Shown: positions 8,260 through 16,741 of the stretch, piece after piece
Layout: each line of letters opens with the position of its first letter
Position numbering within the stretch: the stretch's first letter is position 1
Origin: an uncultured Desulfatitalea sp.
GTDB lineage: Bacteria > Desulfobacterota > Desulfobacteria > Desulfobacterales > Desulfosarcinaceae
Direction of reading: 5' to 3'
NCBI GenBank assembly: GCA_937868765.1
Contig: CALMNL010000006.1
Coordinates: 310,001-374,000 of the forward strand
Length of the DNA: 64,000 nucleotides
Made by a program: the position numbers and the translations under genes
Notes under the pieces: model-generated
Database searches by the model: none
The model's input: the letters and a program-made list of their open reading frames with translations, nothing else
Told to the model about the DNA's origin: nothing

Positions 8260-8898
8260 TCAGGCCGCAGAAATGCTCATTTTGTCTCTAGGTACAAAGA
8301 TTCCGTGGGTGAAGACGGCGACGAAGTCATCGGCGATTTTTTCTATTTCTTTCTGGCTGTATCCCCTTTGTCTTCTCTTTCCCACGAAGTAGTGGTGGGC
8401 GGTGCGCAGCAGGGCGCCGGTCAGAATGGCGGCGGTCGTTTCTACATTGATATTGTCGGGCACGTTATGCTCCTGCTGCCCGAAACGAAGGTCTTCGGCG
8501 ATCATCTCCATGGTTTTCTGTTCAAAGCGATTGATGGTCTGGGAAACCTTCTCCGGCAGTCCGAGGCCGATGCGCAGGGCGATGTTGCACAGGTCCGCGT
8601 CCTTGCTTAAAAAAATCAGCGTCTGCAGGATGCGGTAGCGCAGATATCCTTTGGGGCTGATGGTCGCCAGATCGATTCTGGCCGACTCGAACGAGATCAT
8701 ATCCCGCCATTTGTCGAAGAAAGTGTCAACGATGGTGATGAAGATTTCATCTTTGTTTGTGAAGTACTGGTAGACCGTACCGCGGGCAATCTGGGCCTCT
8801 TTGATAATATCCGAAATGTGGGTCTGGTAGTATCCCTGCGTGGAGAAAAGCTTCGTGGCGCATTTCAGAATTGCTTCTTTTCTTTCATCAGCCTTCAT
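8260..8898 (-). CDS. TetR/AcrR-family transcriptional regulator
   Basis: A 212-residue repressor. The helix-turn-helix lies in the first 55 residues: AILKCATKLFSTQGYYQTHI, SDIIKEAQIARGTVYQYFTNKD, the best conserved TetR segment. The C-terminal ligand domain is about 150 residues. The ATG at 8898 was chosen; a TTG at 8970 would add 24 residues without similarity. Upstream on the same strand is a good promoter (TTGACA, 17 bases, CATAAG) whose -10 is embedded in the inverted repeat GGTTC/GAACC, which fits autorepression. The genes it probably controlled downstream are now fragments of fatty-acid-type enzymes, so a fatty acyl-CoA ligand is plausible but inferred. Confidence 0.88.
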   Translation of the reverse strand: MKADERKEAILKCATKLFSTQGYYQTHISDIIKEAQIARGTVYQYFTNKDEIFITIVDTFFDKWRDMISFESARIDLATISPKGYLRYRILQTLIFLSKDADLCNIALRIGLGLPEKVSQTINRFEQKTMEMIAEDLRFGQQEHNVPDNINVETTAAILTGALLRTAHHYFVGKRRQRGYSQKEIEKIADDFVAVFTHGIFVPRDKMSISAA

Positions 8899-9025
8899 AA
8901 CCGCTGTCAATCCTGTTCGATGTTTGGGTTCAAAGGGGCCGTTCGCTGGGGCCGAATCCTGTGCGTTCAACCGCCAAGCGCTCGGGGCAGCGGTTTTGGA
9001 GTCGTTGCCGACGGTGCGTCACGTT

Positions 9026-9060
9026 GGTTCTCTTATGAACCGAGCGCATGGCTTTGTCAA
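9026..9060 (-). promoter_or_regulatory. Promoter and operator-like repeat of the TetR gene
   Basis: On the minus strand, -35 TTGACA occupies 9060-9055 and -10 CATAAG occupies 9037-9032, with a 17-base spacer. The -10 sits inside the inverted repeat GGTTC (9026-9030) / GAACC (9037-9041). The layout is that of an autoregulated repressor gene, about 135 bases before the TetR start codon. Confidence 0.5.
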
Positions 9061-9235
9061 GTGATAGCGCCGGTTTTCGAAGTGTAGCGATCCCCATGGA
9101 AACGGTTATGGGCCTATGAAAATGTTATCACAGCGCTGCAGCCTTCCGGAGGGCGACCACGGGGGGTGAACCTTCGGGACGAGGAATCCCGAGAACCAGA
9201 AAGGCGATAGGAGATTTGAAAAACGGCATACACGC

Positions 9236-9457
9236 ATGGAACACCGGAATGGGAAGCCGAAAATCAGCATCGTCACCGATTCGGGCACCATGCTGGACCT
9301 GGCCAACAGCAGTGTCAAATTCGGGCTGCCGTATTACTTCGATGCCACGGGAAGAGGGGGCATCGAAAAACTCGTGACCGGCAAGCTGAAGATCAAGGGA
9401 CTGGTGCGCCATCCCATCAAGCTGACGCGCTTCACCAGACGCATGTCGGTCAGATAA
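9236..9457 (+). pseudogene. SCP2-like lipid-carrier fragment
   Basis: A 73-codon frame reads LDLANSSVKFGLPYYFDAT then GIEKLVTGKLKIKGLVRHP and ends in RFTRRMSVR. The GKLKIKG segment with preceding hydrophobic strands resembles the C-terminal half of SCP2-type sterol or lipid carrier domains. A full domain needs about 100 residues, so this is either a remnant or a very short protein. There is no clear ribosome site. Bases 8971-9235 and 9458-9626 hold no other gene; three TTCGAA hexamers occur between 9540 and 9610 before the AOR gene. Confidence 0.4.
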
Positions 9458-9626
9458 GATTTGCGCTGCCGGACCCAGCCTATCGGCTTCCCGCCGGGTG
9501 GGTCATTGACGGTTCTTGTAAACAACGAGAACAGAGTTGCAATTCGAAAAGTATCTGGGTTATTGTGCTGCTTCGAACTTCCGTTGAAATGATATTGAGC
9601 CGATTCGAATACAGGATTTTCCGCCC

Positions 9627-11501
9627 ATGAAAACCATTGCCGGAAGCAACAACCGCATTCTCGAAATCAATCTGAGCCATCAGCAATTCAAGGAAACGCC
9701 CATCGATCCCCGGGACCGGGAGCTTTTCATGGGCGGCAAAGGCCTGGGCCTCAAACTGCTGTATGACCGGCTCACCCCCGGGGTCGATCCCCTGGGCGAG
9801 CACAACATGATCGCCCTGTGTACAGGGGTGCTCATGGCCACCGGCGCCCCATGCTCCGGGCGCTTCGAGGCGGTGACCAAGTCGCCCCTCACCGGCATCA
9901 TGGCTACCGCTTCGTGCGGCGGACCGTTCGGCATGGCCTTGAAGACCTCGGGTTGGGACGGCCTGGTCATCACCGGCAAGGCCGCGGCCCCCACCTACCT
10001 GGTCATCGACAGCCAGGGGGTGCAATTCAAACCGGCCGATGCCATCTGGGGCCAGGACACCGAAGCGGCCCAGGAAAAGCTGCTCCAGGAGGGCAAGGGC
10101 GCCCTGGTGATCGGCCAGGCCGGCGAAAACCTGGTGCGTTTCGCCAACATCCGCTCCGGCCATCGTTACCTGGGCCGCGGCGGCATGGGCGCGGTGCTGG
10201 GGGCCAAGCAGCTCAAGGGCATCGTGGCCAAGGGCGGCGAAGTGCGCATCGTGCCGGTCCACAAGGAGCGCTTCACCAAGATCAACAAGCGCCTGGGCCG
10301 CAGCATCAACCAGAACGCGGTCACCAGCGGATCGTTCCGCTCCTACGGCACCAATGCCAACGTGCACCTTTCCAACGCGGCCGGCATCCTGCCGGTGCGC
10401 AACTTCACCGGCGGCTCACACGGCGAGGCCCACAAGGTGTCGGGCGAGACCATGGCCGCGCAGTTCAAGACCACCTGGGAGACCTGCAAGCCGTGCATCA
10501 TCAAGTGCGGCCACAAAGGCACCATCAACGGCCAGATGCGGCCGATCCCCGAATACGAAACCATCGGGCTGCTGGGGCCCAACCTGGAAATCTTCGACCC
10601 CGTCGTCATTTCCGAGTGGAACGAACTGTGCGGCAAATACGGCATGGACACCATCACCCTGGGCGGCACCCTGGCCTGGGCCATGGAGGCCACCGAGAAA
10701 GGGCTCATCGACACCGACCTGAAATTCGGCTCGCCCCAGGGGGTGTCGGAGATGATTGAGCGCATCGCCCTGGGCCAGGGCATCGGCAAAGACCTGGCCA
10801 TGGGCTCGCGCTGGGCCTCCAGGAAATATGGCGGCGAAGATTTCGCTATGCACGTCAAGGGCCTGGAGTTGCCGGCCTATGACCCCCGGGGGGCGGTGGG
10901 CCAGGGCCTGGCCTACGCCACCGCCAACCGCGGCGGCTGCCATCTCTCCGCCTATGTGCTGGCCCTGGAAGCCTTCTTCGGCATGGCCGATCCCTACAGC
11001 GTGCGCTGGAAACCGTACATGGTCAAATTTTTCGAGGATGTCTACGCCGCCGTCAATTGCCTGCACATCTGCCATTTCACGGCCTTCGCCGTGGAGTTGG
11101 AACCGCCCCTGATCAAACTGACGCCCAATTTCGTCGTCAAGATCCTGAACCAGATCGTTTCGCCCCTGGCGCTGAATCTCCTGGATCTGAGCTTCTGGCC
11201 TGAGCTGTGGCACGCCGTGCTGGGCAAGCACTACACCCCCTACATCAGCATGATCAAGTTCCGCAAAGCCGGCGAACGGGTGCATGTGCTGGAGCGCTAC
11301 ATGAACACCCGGGAGGGCATCTCCAGAAAAGACGACACCCTGCCCCAGCGCCTGCTCACCGAGGGCCGCCGTTGCGACAGTGAGCAGCACACCGTGCCCC
11401 TGGCGCCCATGCTGGAGAAGTACTACAAGATCCGGGGCTTCGACGCCGACGGCATTCCCACCCCGCGCACCTTGAAACGACTGGGCATCCCGGTGAAATA
11501 G
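9627..11501 (+). CDS. Tungsten aldehyde:ferredoxin oxidoreductase (AOR family)
   Basis: A 624-residue cytoplasmic enzyme of full family length that oxidises aldehydes to carboxylic acids, or runs in reverse, using tungstopterin and a 4Fe-4S cluster. The N-terminal domain holds FMGGKGLGLKLLYD and the pterin-binding SPLTGIMATASCGG region. Cluster ligands are C287, C290 and C294 (CKPCIIKC) and a distal cysteine near 478-482 (NCLHIC). The segment DPRGAVGQGLAYATANRGGC is the second pterin motif. It heads a plus-strand series with two iron-alcohol-dehydrogenase homologues and a conserved unknown; the first gap is 31 bases. Aldehyde/alcohol interconversion is the obvious shared theme. The physiological aldehyde cannot be told from sequence. 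Confidence 0.93.
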   Translation: MKTIAGSNNRILEINLSHQQFKETPIDPRDRELFMGGKGLGLKLLYDRLTPGVDPLGEHNMIALCTGVLMATGAPCSGRFEAVTKSPLTGIMATASCGGPFGMALKTSGWDGLVITGKAAAPTYLVIDSQGVQFKPADAIWGQDTEAAQEKLLQEGKGALVIGQAGENLVRFANIRSGHRYLGRGGMGAVLGAKQLKGIVAKGGEVRIVPVHKERFTKINKRLGRSINQNAVTSGSFRSYGTNANVHLSNAAGILPVRNFTGGSHGEAHKVSGETMAAQFKTTWETCKPCIIKCGHKGTINGQMRPIPEYETIGLLGPNLEIFDPVVISEWNELCGKYGMDTITLGGTLAWAMEATEKGLIDTDLKFGSPQGVSEMIERIALGQGIGKDLAMGSRWASRKYGGEDFAMHVKGLELPAYDPRGAVGQGLAYATANRGGCHLSAYVLALEAFFGMADPYSVRWKPYMVKFFEDVYAAVNCLHICHFTAFAVELEPPLIKLTPNFVVKILNQIVSPLALNLLDLSFWPELWHAVLGKHYTPYISMIKFRKAGERVHVLERYMNTREGISRKDDTLPQRLLTEGRRCDSEQHTVPLAPMLEKYYKIRGFDADGIPTPRTLKRLGIPVK

Positions 11502-11532
11502 ATCGGCCCAAGTCAGGATGGAACCCACGCCC

Positions 11533-12690
11533 ATGCAGATACCCGACAGCTATGAATTCCTGCTCTATCCCAAGATCGTTTCCGGCCGGTGCGCCCTGGA
11601 GAATCTGCCCACGGAACTGGACGGCCACAACGCCCAGAAGCCGCTGGTCATCACCAGTCAGGCCCTTGCGCGCAGCGGACGGACAAAAGCCCTGATCAAG
11701 GCCTTCTACGATTCGGCCGTGGTCATCGGCGCCATCTTTGATCCGGTGCTGGACTACGCCGGCATCTCCCAGGCCCGGCAGGCGGCCCGGCTCTTCGGCA
11801 ACCGCGGCTGTGACGCCATCATCGCCCTGGGCGGCGGGCCGGTGGTGGCCCTGGCCAAGGCGGTCAACCTCCTGGCCTCGGAAAAGCGGGAGACCCTGCA
11901 ACCGTATTACGACGGCACCCCCATCGCCGGGCCGCTCAAGCCGCTGATCGTGGTCCCCTCGGGCCCCACCGACGGCCAGGAAGCGACGCCCGCCATGACC
12001 GTGGACAATCGCACCATCGTTTCGGATTCGCTCTATCCCGGGGTGTTCGTGCTCGACGGGCGCATGACCAGCGCAGACGACGGCCGAGACCTGGCCGAAT
12101 CGGCGGCCATCACCCTGGCCCAGGCCTTCACGGCGCTGACCATGGCGCGTCCCAGCCCCATGGTCGATGCCCTGGCCCATCCGGCCCTGGCCCTGCTGGC
12201 CCAATACCTGGCCCCGGCGCTGCGCCGGCCCGCGGATAAAACCGCGGGATTGGCCCTGGCCAACGCCGCCGTGATGGCCAGCGCGGCCAGTGCCAACACC
12301 GGCCCGGGCCTGTTCCAGGTGCTGGCCGCGGCGCTGGCCGACGCCACCGGCATCTGCCTGGGCACATGTCTCGGCATCCTGCTGCCTTTCGGCATGGCTG
12401 CGCTTCAGAAGGCCGACCAACCGGTGCGCGACGAGCTTTGCCTGTGCCTGGCCGGGACAGAGCGGTACTCCGCCATGGCCGCCCCGGACCGGCCGGTCCG
12501 GGGCCTGGAGCTGGCGGCGGCCCTGGCCCGGGAGCTGCAGGCCGTCCTGCCGGCTTCCCTTAAGGCCATGCGGGTCCAACACTACCTGCTGGAACCGGTG
12601 GCGCGGACGGCCGCGGAGAAAGGCGCGGGAGGTTTTACTGCCGATGAATGCCGCGCGATCCTGACCCGGGCCTGGGAAGCAAATGCTTAG
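11533..12690 (+). CDS. Iron-type alcohol dehydrogenase homologue lacking metal ligands (probable pseudoenzyme)
   Basis: A 385-residue member of the iron-dependent alcohol dehydrogenase fold (SYEFLLYPKIVSGRCALENL, IIALGGGPVVALAKAVNLLA). The ATG at 11533 has AGGATGG 11 bases ahead; an ATG at 11518 has no room for a ribosome site. Compared with the intact paralogue two genes downstream, the metal-binding Asp and His of DAMTHACEAY are Ile and Gln here (AAITLAQAFTAL). The histidines of VHNLGH and VPHG are also gone (FQVLAA and TCLG). The cofactor motif GGGSVIDTAK has become GGGPVVALAK. The reading frame is intact and its codon use normal, so it is probably expressed but not a metal-dependent dehydrogenase. 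A structural or regulatory subunit is possible. Confidence 0.8.
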   Translation: MQIPDSYEFLLYPKIVSGRCALENLPTELDGHNAQKPLVITSQALARSGRTKALIKAFYDSAVVIGAIFDPVLDYAGISQARQAARLFGNRGCDAIIALGGGPVVALAKAVNLLASEKRETLQPYYDGTPIAGPLKPLIVVPSGPTDGQEATPAMTVDNRTIVSDSLYPGVFVLDGRMTSADDGRDLAESAAITLAQAFTALTMARPSPMVDALAHPALALLAQYLAPALRRPADKTAGLALANAAVMASAASANTGPGLFQVLAAALADATGICLGTCLGILLPFGMAALQKADQPVRDELCLCLAGTERYSAMAAPDRPVRGLELAAALARELQAVLPASLKAMRVQHYLLEPVARTAAEKGAGGFTADECRAILTRAWEANA

Positions 12691-12710
12691 AGCCCATGAG
12701 GAACGACACC

Positions 12711-13325
12711 ATGCATATCGAACGCTATCCTGAACTCAAGCCGGGCCGGAAGTGGATCAAGCGCTTCTACCTCTCCATCATGCTCTGGACCGTGGGCAAG
12801 GCCATCCCGGTGGCGGCCAAGGTCGACAAGGAGATCAAGAAAGAGTTGGACAAACTGCCCGACAACTTCACCCTGCGCCTGATGATCCTGCCGGAAAGAG
12901 CGCTTGGGCCTTTTTTCTACGCCAAGATGCTGCCGGCCTTCGTCGCCGACAAGGGATTGCTGCCCTACGGAATGCAGATGATCATCCACAAGGACAAGGA
13001 GGGCAAGCTGCACTACCAGGGGGCCGACCCGCGCGGGAAGAAATTCGACCTGAGCATGGCCTTCAAGAGCCTGGAGGCGGCCATGATGGTCTTTACTTTC
13101 CGCGAATCCACGCCCACCGGCTACGCCCACGACCGCTTCGTGGTGGAAGGCTACCTGCCGTATGCCACAGCCTTCATGCGCGTGCTGGACATCGTGGAAG
13201 TCTACCTGCTGCCCAAGCCCATCGCCCGGCTGGCCGTCAAACGTTACCCCAAGTGGTCGGAGATGTCGCCCCTGCGCAAACATCTCAACCGGCTCATCAT
13301 CTACGTACGGGCCTTCACGTTCTAA
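12711..13325 (+). CDS. Conserved hypothetical protein, possibly SCP2-like
   Basis: A 204-residue protein between two iron-alcohol-dehydrogenase homologues. The ATG at 12711 was chosen because GAGGA lies 8 bases before it; the gap to the preceding stop is 20 bases. After a basic N-terminus (RKWIKRFYLSIMLWTVGKAI) it contains SMAFKSLEAAMMVFTFRE, HDRFVVEGYLPYA and YLLPKPIARLAVKRYP. The alternation of strands and the G-x-L after an acidic/arginine stretch recall SCP2-type lipid-carrier folds, but this is tentative. There is no signal peptide; one weak hydrophobic stretch is near residues 18-32. Its position in the AOR operon suggests a role with aldehyde or alcohol substrates, perhaps hydrophobic ones. 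Confidence 0.65.
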   Translation: MHIERYPELKPGRKWIKRFYLSIMLWTVGKAIPVAAKVDKEIKKELDKLPDNFTLRLMILPERALGPFFYAKMLPAFVADKGLLPYGMQMIIHKDKEGKLHYQGADPRGKKFDLSMAFKSLEAAMMVFTFRESTPTGYAHDRFVVEGYLPYATAFMRVLDIVEVYLLPKPIARLAVKRYPKWSEMSPLRKHLNRLIIYVRAFTF

Positions 13326-13345
13326 TCCGCCCGGAAGGAATTGCC

Positions 13346-14575
13346 ATGCTGCTGCCCAGCTTCTACGACTTCTGCTGCCGGGTGCGGACCCTCTCGGGGA
13401 TCGACACCCTCGAACAGATCCCCCGGCAACTCGCCCGCCTGCGCGCCGCGCACCCCATGATCGTCAGCGACAAGGGGGTAGGGGCCGCGGGCCTCATCGA
13501 CAAAGTGGTCCAGGCCATGGGCGACGGGCTGAAGATCGGCGCGGTCTATGACCAGGTGCCGGTGGACTCCGACTACAAGGTGGTCGACGATGCCGCCAAA
13601 GTTTACCGCCGCAACGGATGCGACGCCATCATCGCCATCGGCGGCGGTTCGGTGATCGACACGGCCAAGGGGATCAACATCGTGGTCTCCCTGGGGGGCG
13701 ACAGCCTGCTGGCCTATGAGGGTTTCGGCGCCGTCAACCGTCGGCTGCGGCCCCTGGTGGTGGTTCCCACCACGGCCGGCACCGGCTCGGAGATGACCCT
13801 GGTGGCGGTGATCGCCGACCCGGACCGGAAGATCAAGATGCTCTTCCCCTCCTATTTCATACTGCCGGACCTGGCCGTCATCGACCCGCGCATGACCCAG
13901 ACCCTGCCCGACTTCCTCACGGCCTCCACGGCCATGGACGCCATGACTCATGCCTGCGAAGCCTACTTCTGCCTGGAGAAGAACCCCCTGAGCGACAGCT
14001 TCGCCCTGCGGGCCATCCGGCTCATCAGCCAGCACCTGCTCGAGGTGGTGAAGAACCCCGGCGACCTGAACGGCCGCCTGGCCCTGGCCAATGCCTCGGC
14101 CATGGCCGGCATCGCCTTTTCCAACTCCATGGTGGGCATGGTCCACAACCTGGGCCACACCGTGGGCGCCCTGTGCCACGTGCCCCACGGCGTGGCCATG
14201 AGCATCTTTTTGCCCTACGGCCTGGCGTACAACCTGGGCAAGGCCGCCGACCCCATCGGCGAACTGCTCTTCCCCCTGGCCGGCCCGGAAGTATTTGCCG
14301 CCACCCCCAAAAAAGAGCGCCCGGCCAAGGTCATCGCCCACATCCGCCGGATGAACGAAGACCTGCACGCCGCCACAGGCGGCAAGCATCCCCGCTGCCT
14401 CAAGGAGGTCACCGGCCGCGACGGCAGCCAGCTCGTGCCGCGCAGCCTGCTGCCGGCCATCGCCGAAGCCACCCTGCTCGACGGCGCCCGGCTCACCAAC
14501 CCCGAAGAGATGTTGCCCGCCGACGCCTTGCCGGTGCTGGAACACGCCTGGGAGGGAACGCCGCTGGGCAGGTAG
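13346..14575 (+). CDS. Iron-containing alcohol dehydrogenase
   Basis: A 409-residue NAD(P)-dependent group III alcohol dehydrogenase. The cofactor site IIAIGGGSVIDTAKG and PTTAGTGSE are intact, and the metal ligands are the Asp and His of MDAMTHACEAY and the histidines of VHNLGHTVGALCHVPHG. The ATG at 13346 follows GGAAGGAA at ideal spacing and is 20 bases after the previous gene. A longer open frame upstream is the antisense-free alternate frame of its neighbour and was not used. With AOR it could interconvert alcohol, aldehyde and acid. It is slightly longer than the usual 385 residues owing to an insertion near PEVFAATPKKERPAK. Confidence 0.93.
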   Translation: MLLPSFYDFCCRVRTLSGIDTLEQIPRQLARLRAAHPMIVSDKGVGAAGLIDKVVQAMGDGLKIGAVYDQVPVDSDYKVVDDAAKVYRRNGCDAIIAIGGGSVIDTAKGINIVVSLGGDSLLAYEGFGAVNRRLRPLVVVPTTAGTGSEMTLVAVIADPDRKIKMLFPSYFILPDLAVIDPRMTQTLPDFLTASTAMDAMTHACEAYFCLEKNPLSDSFALRAIRLISQHLLEVVKNPGDLNGRLALANASAMAGIAFSNSMVGMVHNLGHTVGALCHVPHGVAMSIFLPYGLAYNLGKAADPIGELLFPLAGPEVFAATPKKERPAKVIAHIRRMNEDLHAATGGKHPRCLKEVTGRDGSQLVPRSLLPAIAEATLLDGARLTNPEEMLPADALPVLEHAWEGTPLGR

Positions 14576-14628
14576 CCAGCTGGATTCCGATCGATTTTAC
14601 TCTCATCTCAATGGATGCGGTTGGATGG

Positions 14629-16626
14629 CTATTTTTTCCCATCCAACACCCCGCGCAGCGTCACCGCCAGCTGGTCGTACTGGATGGGCTTGGCCAGCAG
14701 GGCTTTGATGTTGGGGTGTTCGGCGTTGAAGCGGTCGAGGGTGTAGGCCATGCCGGTGCACAGGATGATGGGCATCGCGGGGATGATCTTGAAGATTTCG
14801 GAGGAGAGCTGCTTGCCGTTCATGTGGGGCATGGTGAGGTCGGCGAGGATCAGGTCGTAGCGCTGGGGGTCGTTCTTCAGGCGGTCGAGGGCGAACACGC
14901 CGCCCTGGGCGGTTTCCACGCTATACCCCAGGGCCTGGAGCATATCATGCAGCACCTCCAGGATGAAGAGTTCGTCGTCCACCACCAGCACGCGTTCGCG
15001 GCCCTGGGGCAATACTTTTTCTTCGGGCTCTTCGGCAGGCGCCTGCTCGATGCGCGGCAGGTAGACGTCGAAGGTGCTGCCATGGCCCAAGCGGCTCTCC
15101 ACCTGGATGAAGCCGTCCAGGTTGCGCACGATCTTCTGTACCACCGACAGTCCCAGGCCGGTGCCGCCCTTGGCGGCCTTGGTGGTGTAGTAGGGTTCGA
15201 AGATATGGGTAATGCTCTGGGGGTCGATGCCCGTGCCGGTGTCGCGCACGCGCAGCATGATAAAGGGACCGGGCCGGGCCGGGACGCCCGGACCGACCGC
15301 CCCCTGGGCCAGGTCGAGGTTCTTGAGGGCGAGTTCCAGCACGCCGCCGTTGGCTTCCATGGCCTGGGCCGCATTGGCGCACAGGTTCAGGATGATCTGG
15401 TGGATGCGGGTAGGATCGGCCAGCACCACGCTGCGTTCGGCCGAGAGGGATTTCTGGAACTCGATGGTGGCCGGCGTGGAGGCACGCAGCAGCTTGAGCG
15501 CCTCTTTGACCAGGGTCTGGACCTCCACCGGTTGGGCTTCGCTGTTTTTATGCCGGCTGAACGAGAGGATCTGGCCGGTGAGATCCTTGGCCCGTTCGCA
15601 GGCCTGCAGCACCCGGGACATGTAACGACGGATGCGCTCCACGTCCCCGGCGTTCTGGTTGGCCATCTCGGCATACCCCATGATGCCGCCCAGAATATTG
15701 TTGAAATCGTGGGCGATGCCGCTGGCCAGGGTCCCGATGGCTTCCATCTTCTGGGATTCGTAGAGCTGCTGCTCGAGCTCGGATTCCCGGGTGATATCCT
15801 TTTTATTGCAGACCAGGTGGGTGACGCGGCCTTTGGTGTCGCATATGGCGGCGATGCGCGTGGCGGTGGCCACGTTGCGGCCGTCCTTGTGGAGGTTGCG
15901 CGAGCGGTTCTCGCCGGCATCCCTGCACTTCACGCTGAAGCACATCTCTTTGAAAATCTGGCGATCCTGTTCGCTGAAGAAGGGGTGCTCGCAGGTGGCC
16001 CCCAGCATTTCGTCCCGGGTGTACCCGCTCAGCGCCTCGAAGGCGCCGTTGACATAAACAATTTGGCCATGCACATCGGTGAGCAGGATGCTCTCCGAAG
16101 ATTGTTCGACGATTTCGCTGAGGCTGTGCCGTTCGCGCTCGGAGGCCCTGCGGTGGGTCCAGTCCACCAGGCTGATCACGATCTGCCGGCTCCAGGGAAG
16201 CCAGCCGACCTCGGCCAGCACCTCCTTGACGCTGCCGTCCTTGTGGTAGATCTTGCATTCCAGGCCTTTGGGCGCCGCCACCTGCCCCGACATGACCAGT
16301 TCATATTGGAGTTTGACCAGCTCGCGGTATTCCGGGGTGAGATAGTCGGTGAAGGGAATATCGTTGATCAGTTCGGCCCGGGTGTACCCGAACATCTCTT
16401 CGGTCCGGGCATTGGCCATGGTGATGGTCAGGTCTGCACCCACGATGAGGGTGGCCGAACCGAAGTTCTCGAAAAGCCGGCAGACCGAGGCCGCATCCAT
16501 GCCAGCCGTCGGTGGATCGGATGGCGCAGCAGCCGAAGAATGGTGCGGACATCGCTGGCACTGGGCGTCCATACCCCTGCAGTGTCCGGCGGGTCCGTTC
16601 GGGGGGCAATCCTGGTTCATCGTCAT
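14629..16626 (-). CDS. Hybrid sensor histidine kinase with two PAS domains and a receiver
   Basis: About 665 residues without membrane segments, so probably a cytoplasmic sensor. An N-terminal cysteine/histidine-rich stretch (CPPNGPAGHCRG, CQRCPHH) precedes two PAS domains (GYTRAELINDIPF; GYTRDEMLGATCEHPFF). The dimerisation domain has the phosphoacceptor His in GIAHDFNNILGG, and the ATPase domain has NLCANAAQAM, DTGTGI and GGTGLGLS. The C-terminal receiver has DD and the phosphoacceptor Asp in ILADLTMPHMNG. The start at 16626 is preceded by GGGAG; earlier in-frame ATGs would run into the epmA gene. There is no separate response regulator nearby. The cysteine-rich head could bind metal or a cluster, which is inference. 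Confidence 0.9.
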   Translation of the reverse strand: MTMNQDCPPNGPAGHCRGMDAQCQRCPHHSSAAAPSDPPTAGMDAASVCRLFENFGSATLIVGADLTITMANARTEEMFGYTRAELINDIPFTDYLTPEYRELVKLQYELVMSGQVAAPKGLECKIYHKDGSVKEVLAEVGWLPWSRQIVISLVDWTHRRASERERHSLSEIVEQSSESILLTDVHGQIVYVNGAFEALSGYTRDEMLGATCEHPFFSEQDRQIFKEMCFSVKCRDAGENRSRNLHKDGRNVATATRIAAICDTKGRVTHLVCNKKDITRESELEQQLYESQKMEAIGTLASGIAHDFNNILGGIMGYAEMANQNAGDVERIRRYMSRVLQACERAKDLTGQILSFSRHKNSEAQPVEVQTLVKEALKLLRASTPATIEFQKSLSAERSVVLADPTRIHQIILNLCANAAQAMEANGGVLELALKNLDLAQGAVGPGVPARPGPFIMLRVRDTGTGIDPQSITHIFEPYYTTKAAKGGTGLGLSVVQKIVRNLDGFIQVESRLGHGSTFDVYLPRIEQAPAEEPEEKVLPQGRERVLVVDDELFILEVLHDMLQALGYSVETAQGGVFALDRLKNDPQRYDLILADLTMPHMNGKQLSSEIFKIIPAMPIILCTGMAYTLDRFNAEHPNIKALLAKPIQYDQLAVTLRGVLDGKK

Positions 16627-16741
16627 ATGGTTTCCAGCTCCCGGTCCAGAGGCCTGTTCCATGGGGTAACTATCGGTCGGCGGGTGCCGGATCTTTATGA
16701 AAAAGAGTGAAAACGGCGCTTGGAGCTGAGATTGATGGAAT

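Noticed and set aside
14173-16710. An 845-codon plus-strand frame over the histidine kinase and alcohol dehydrogenase end
   Set aside because: It is antisense to a well-supported histidine kinase and in another frame of the alcohol dehydrogenase; its glycine/alanine/histidine-rich translation is typical of a shadow.
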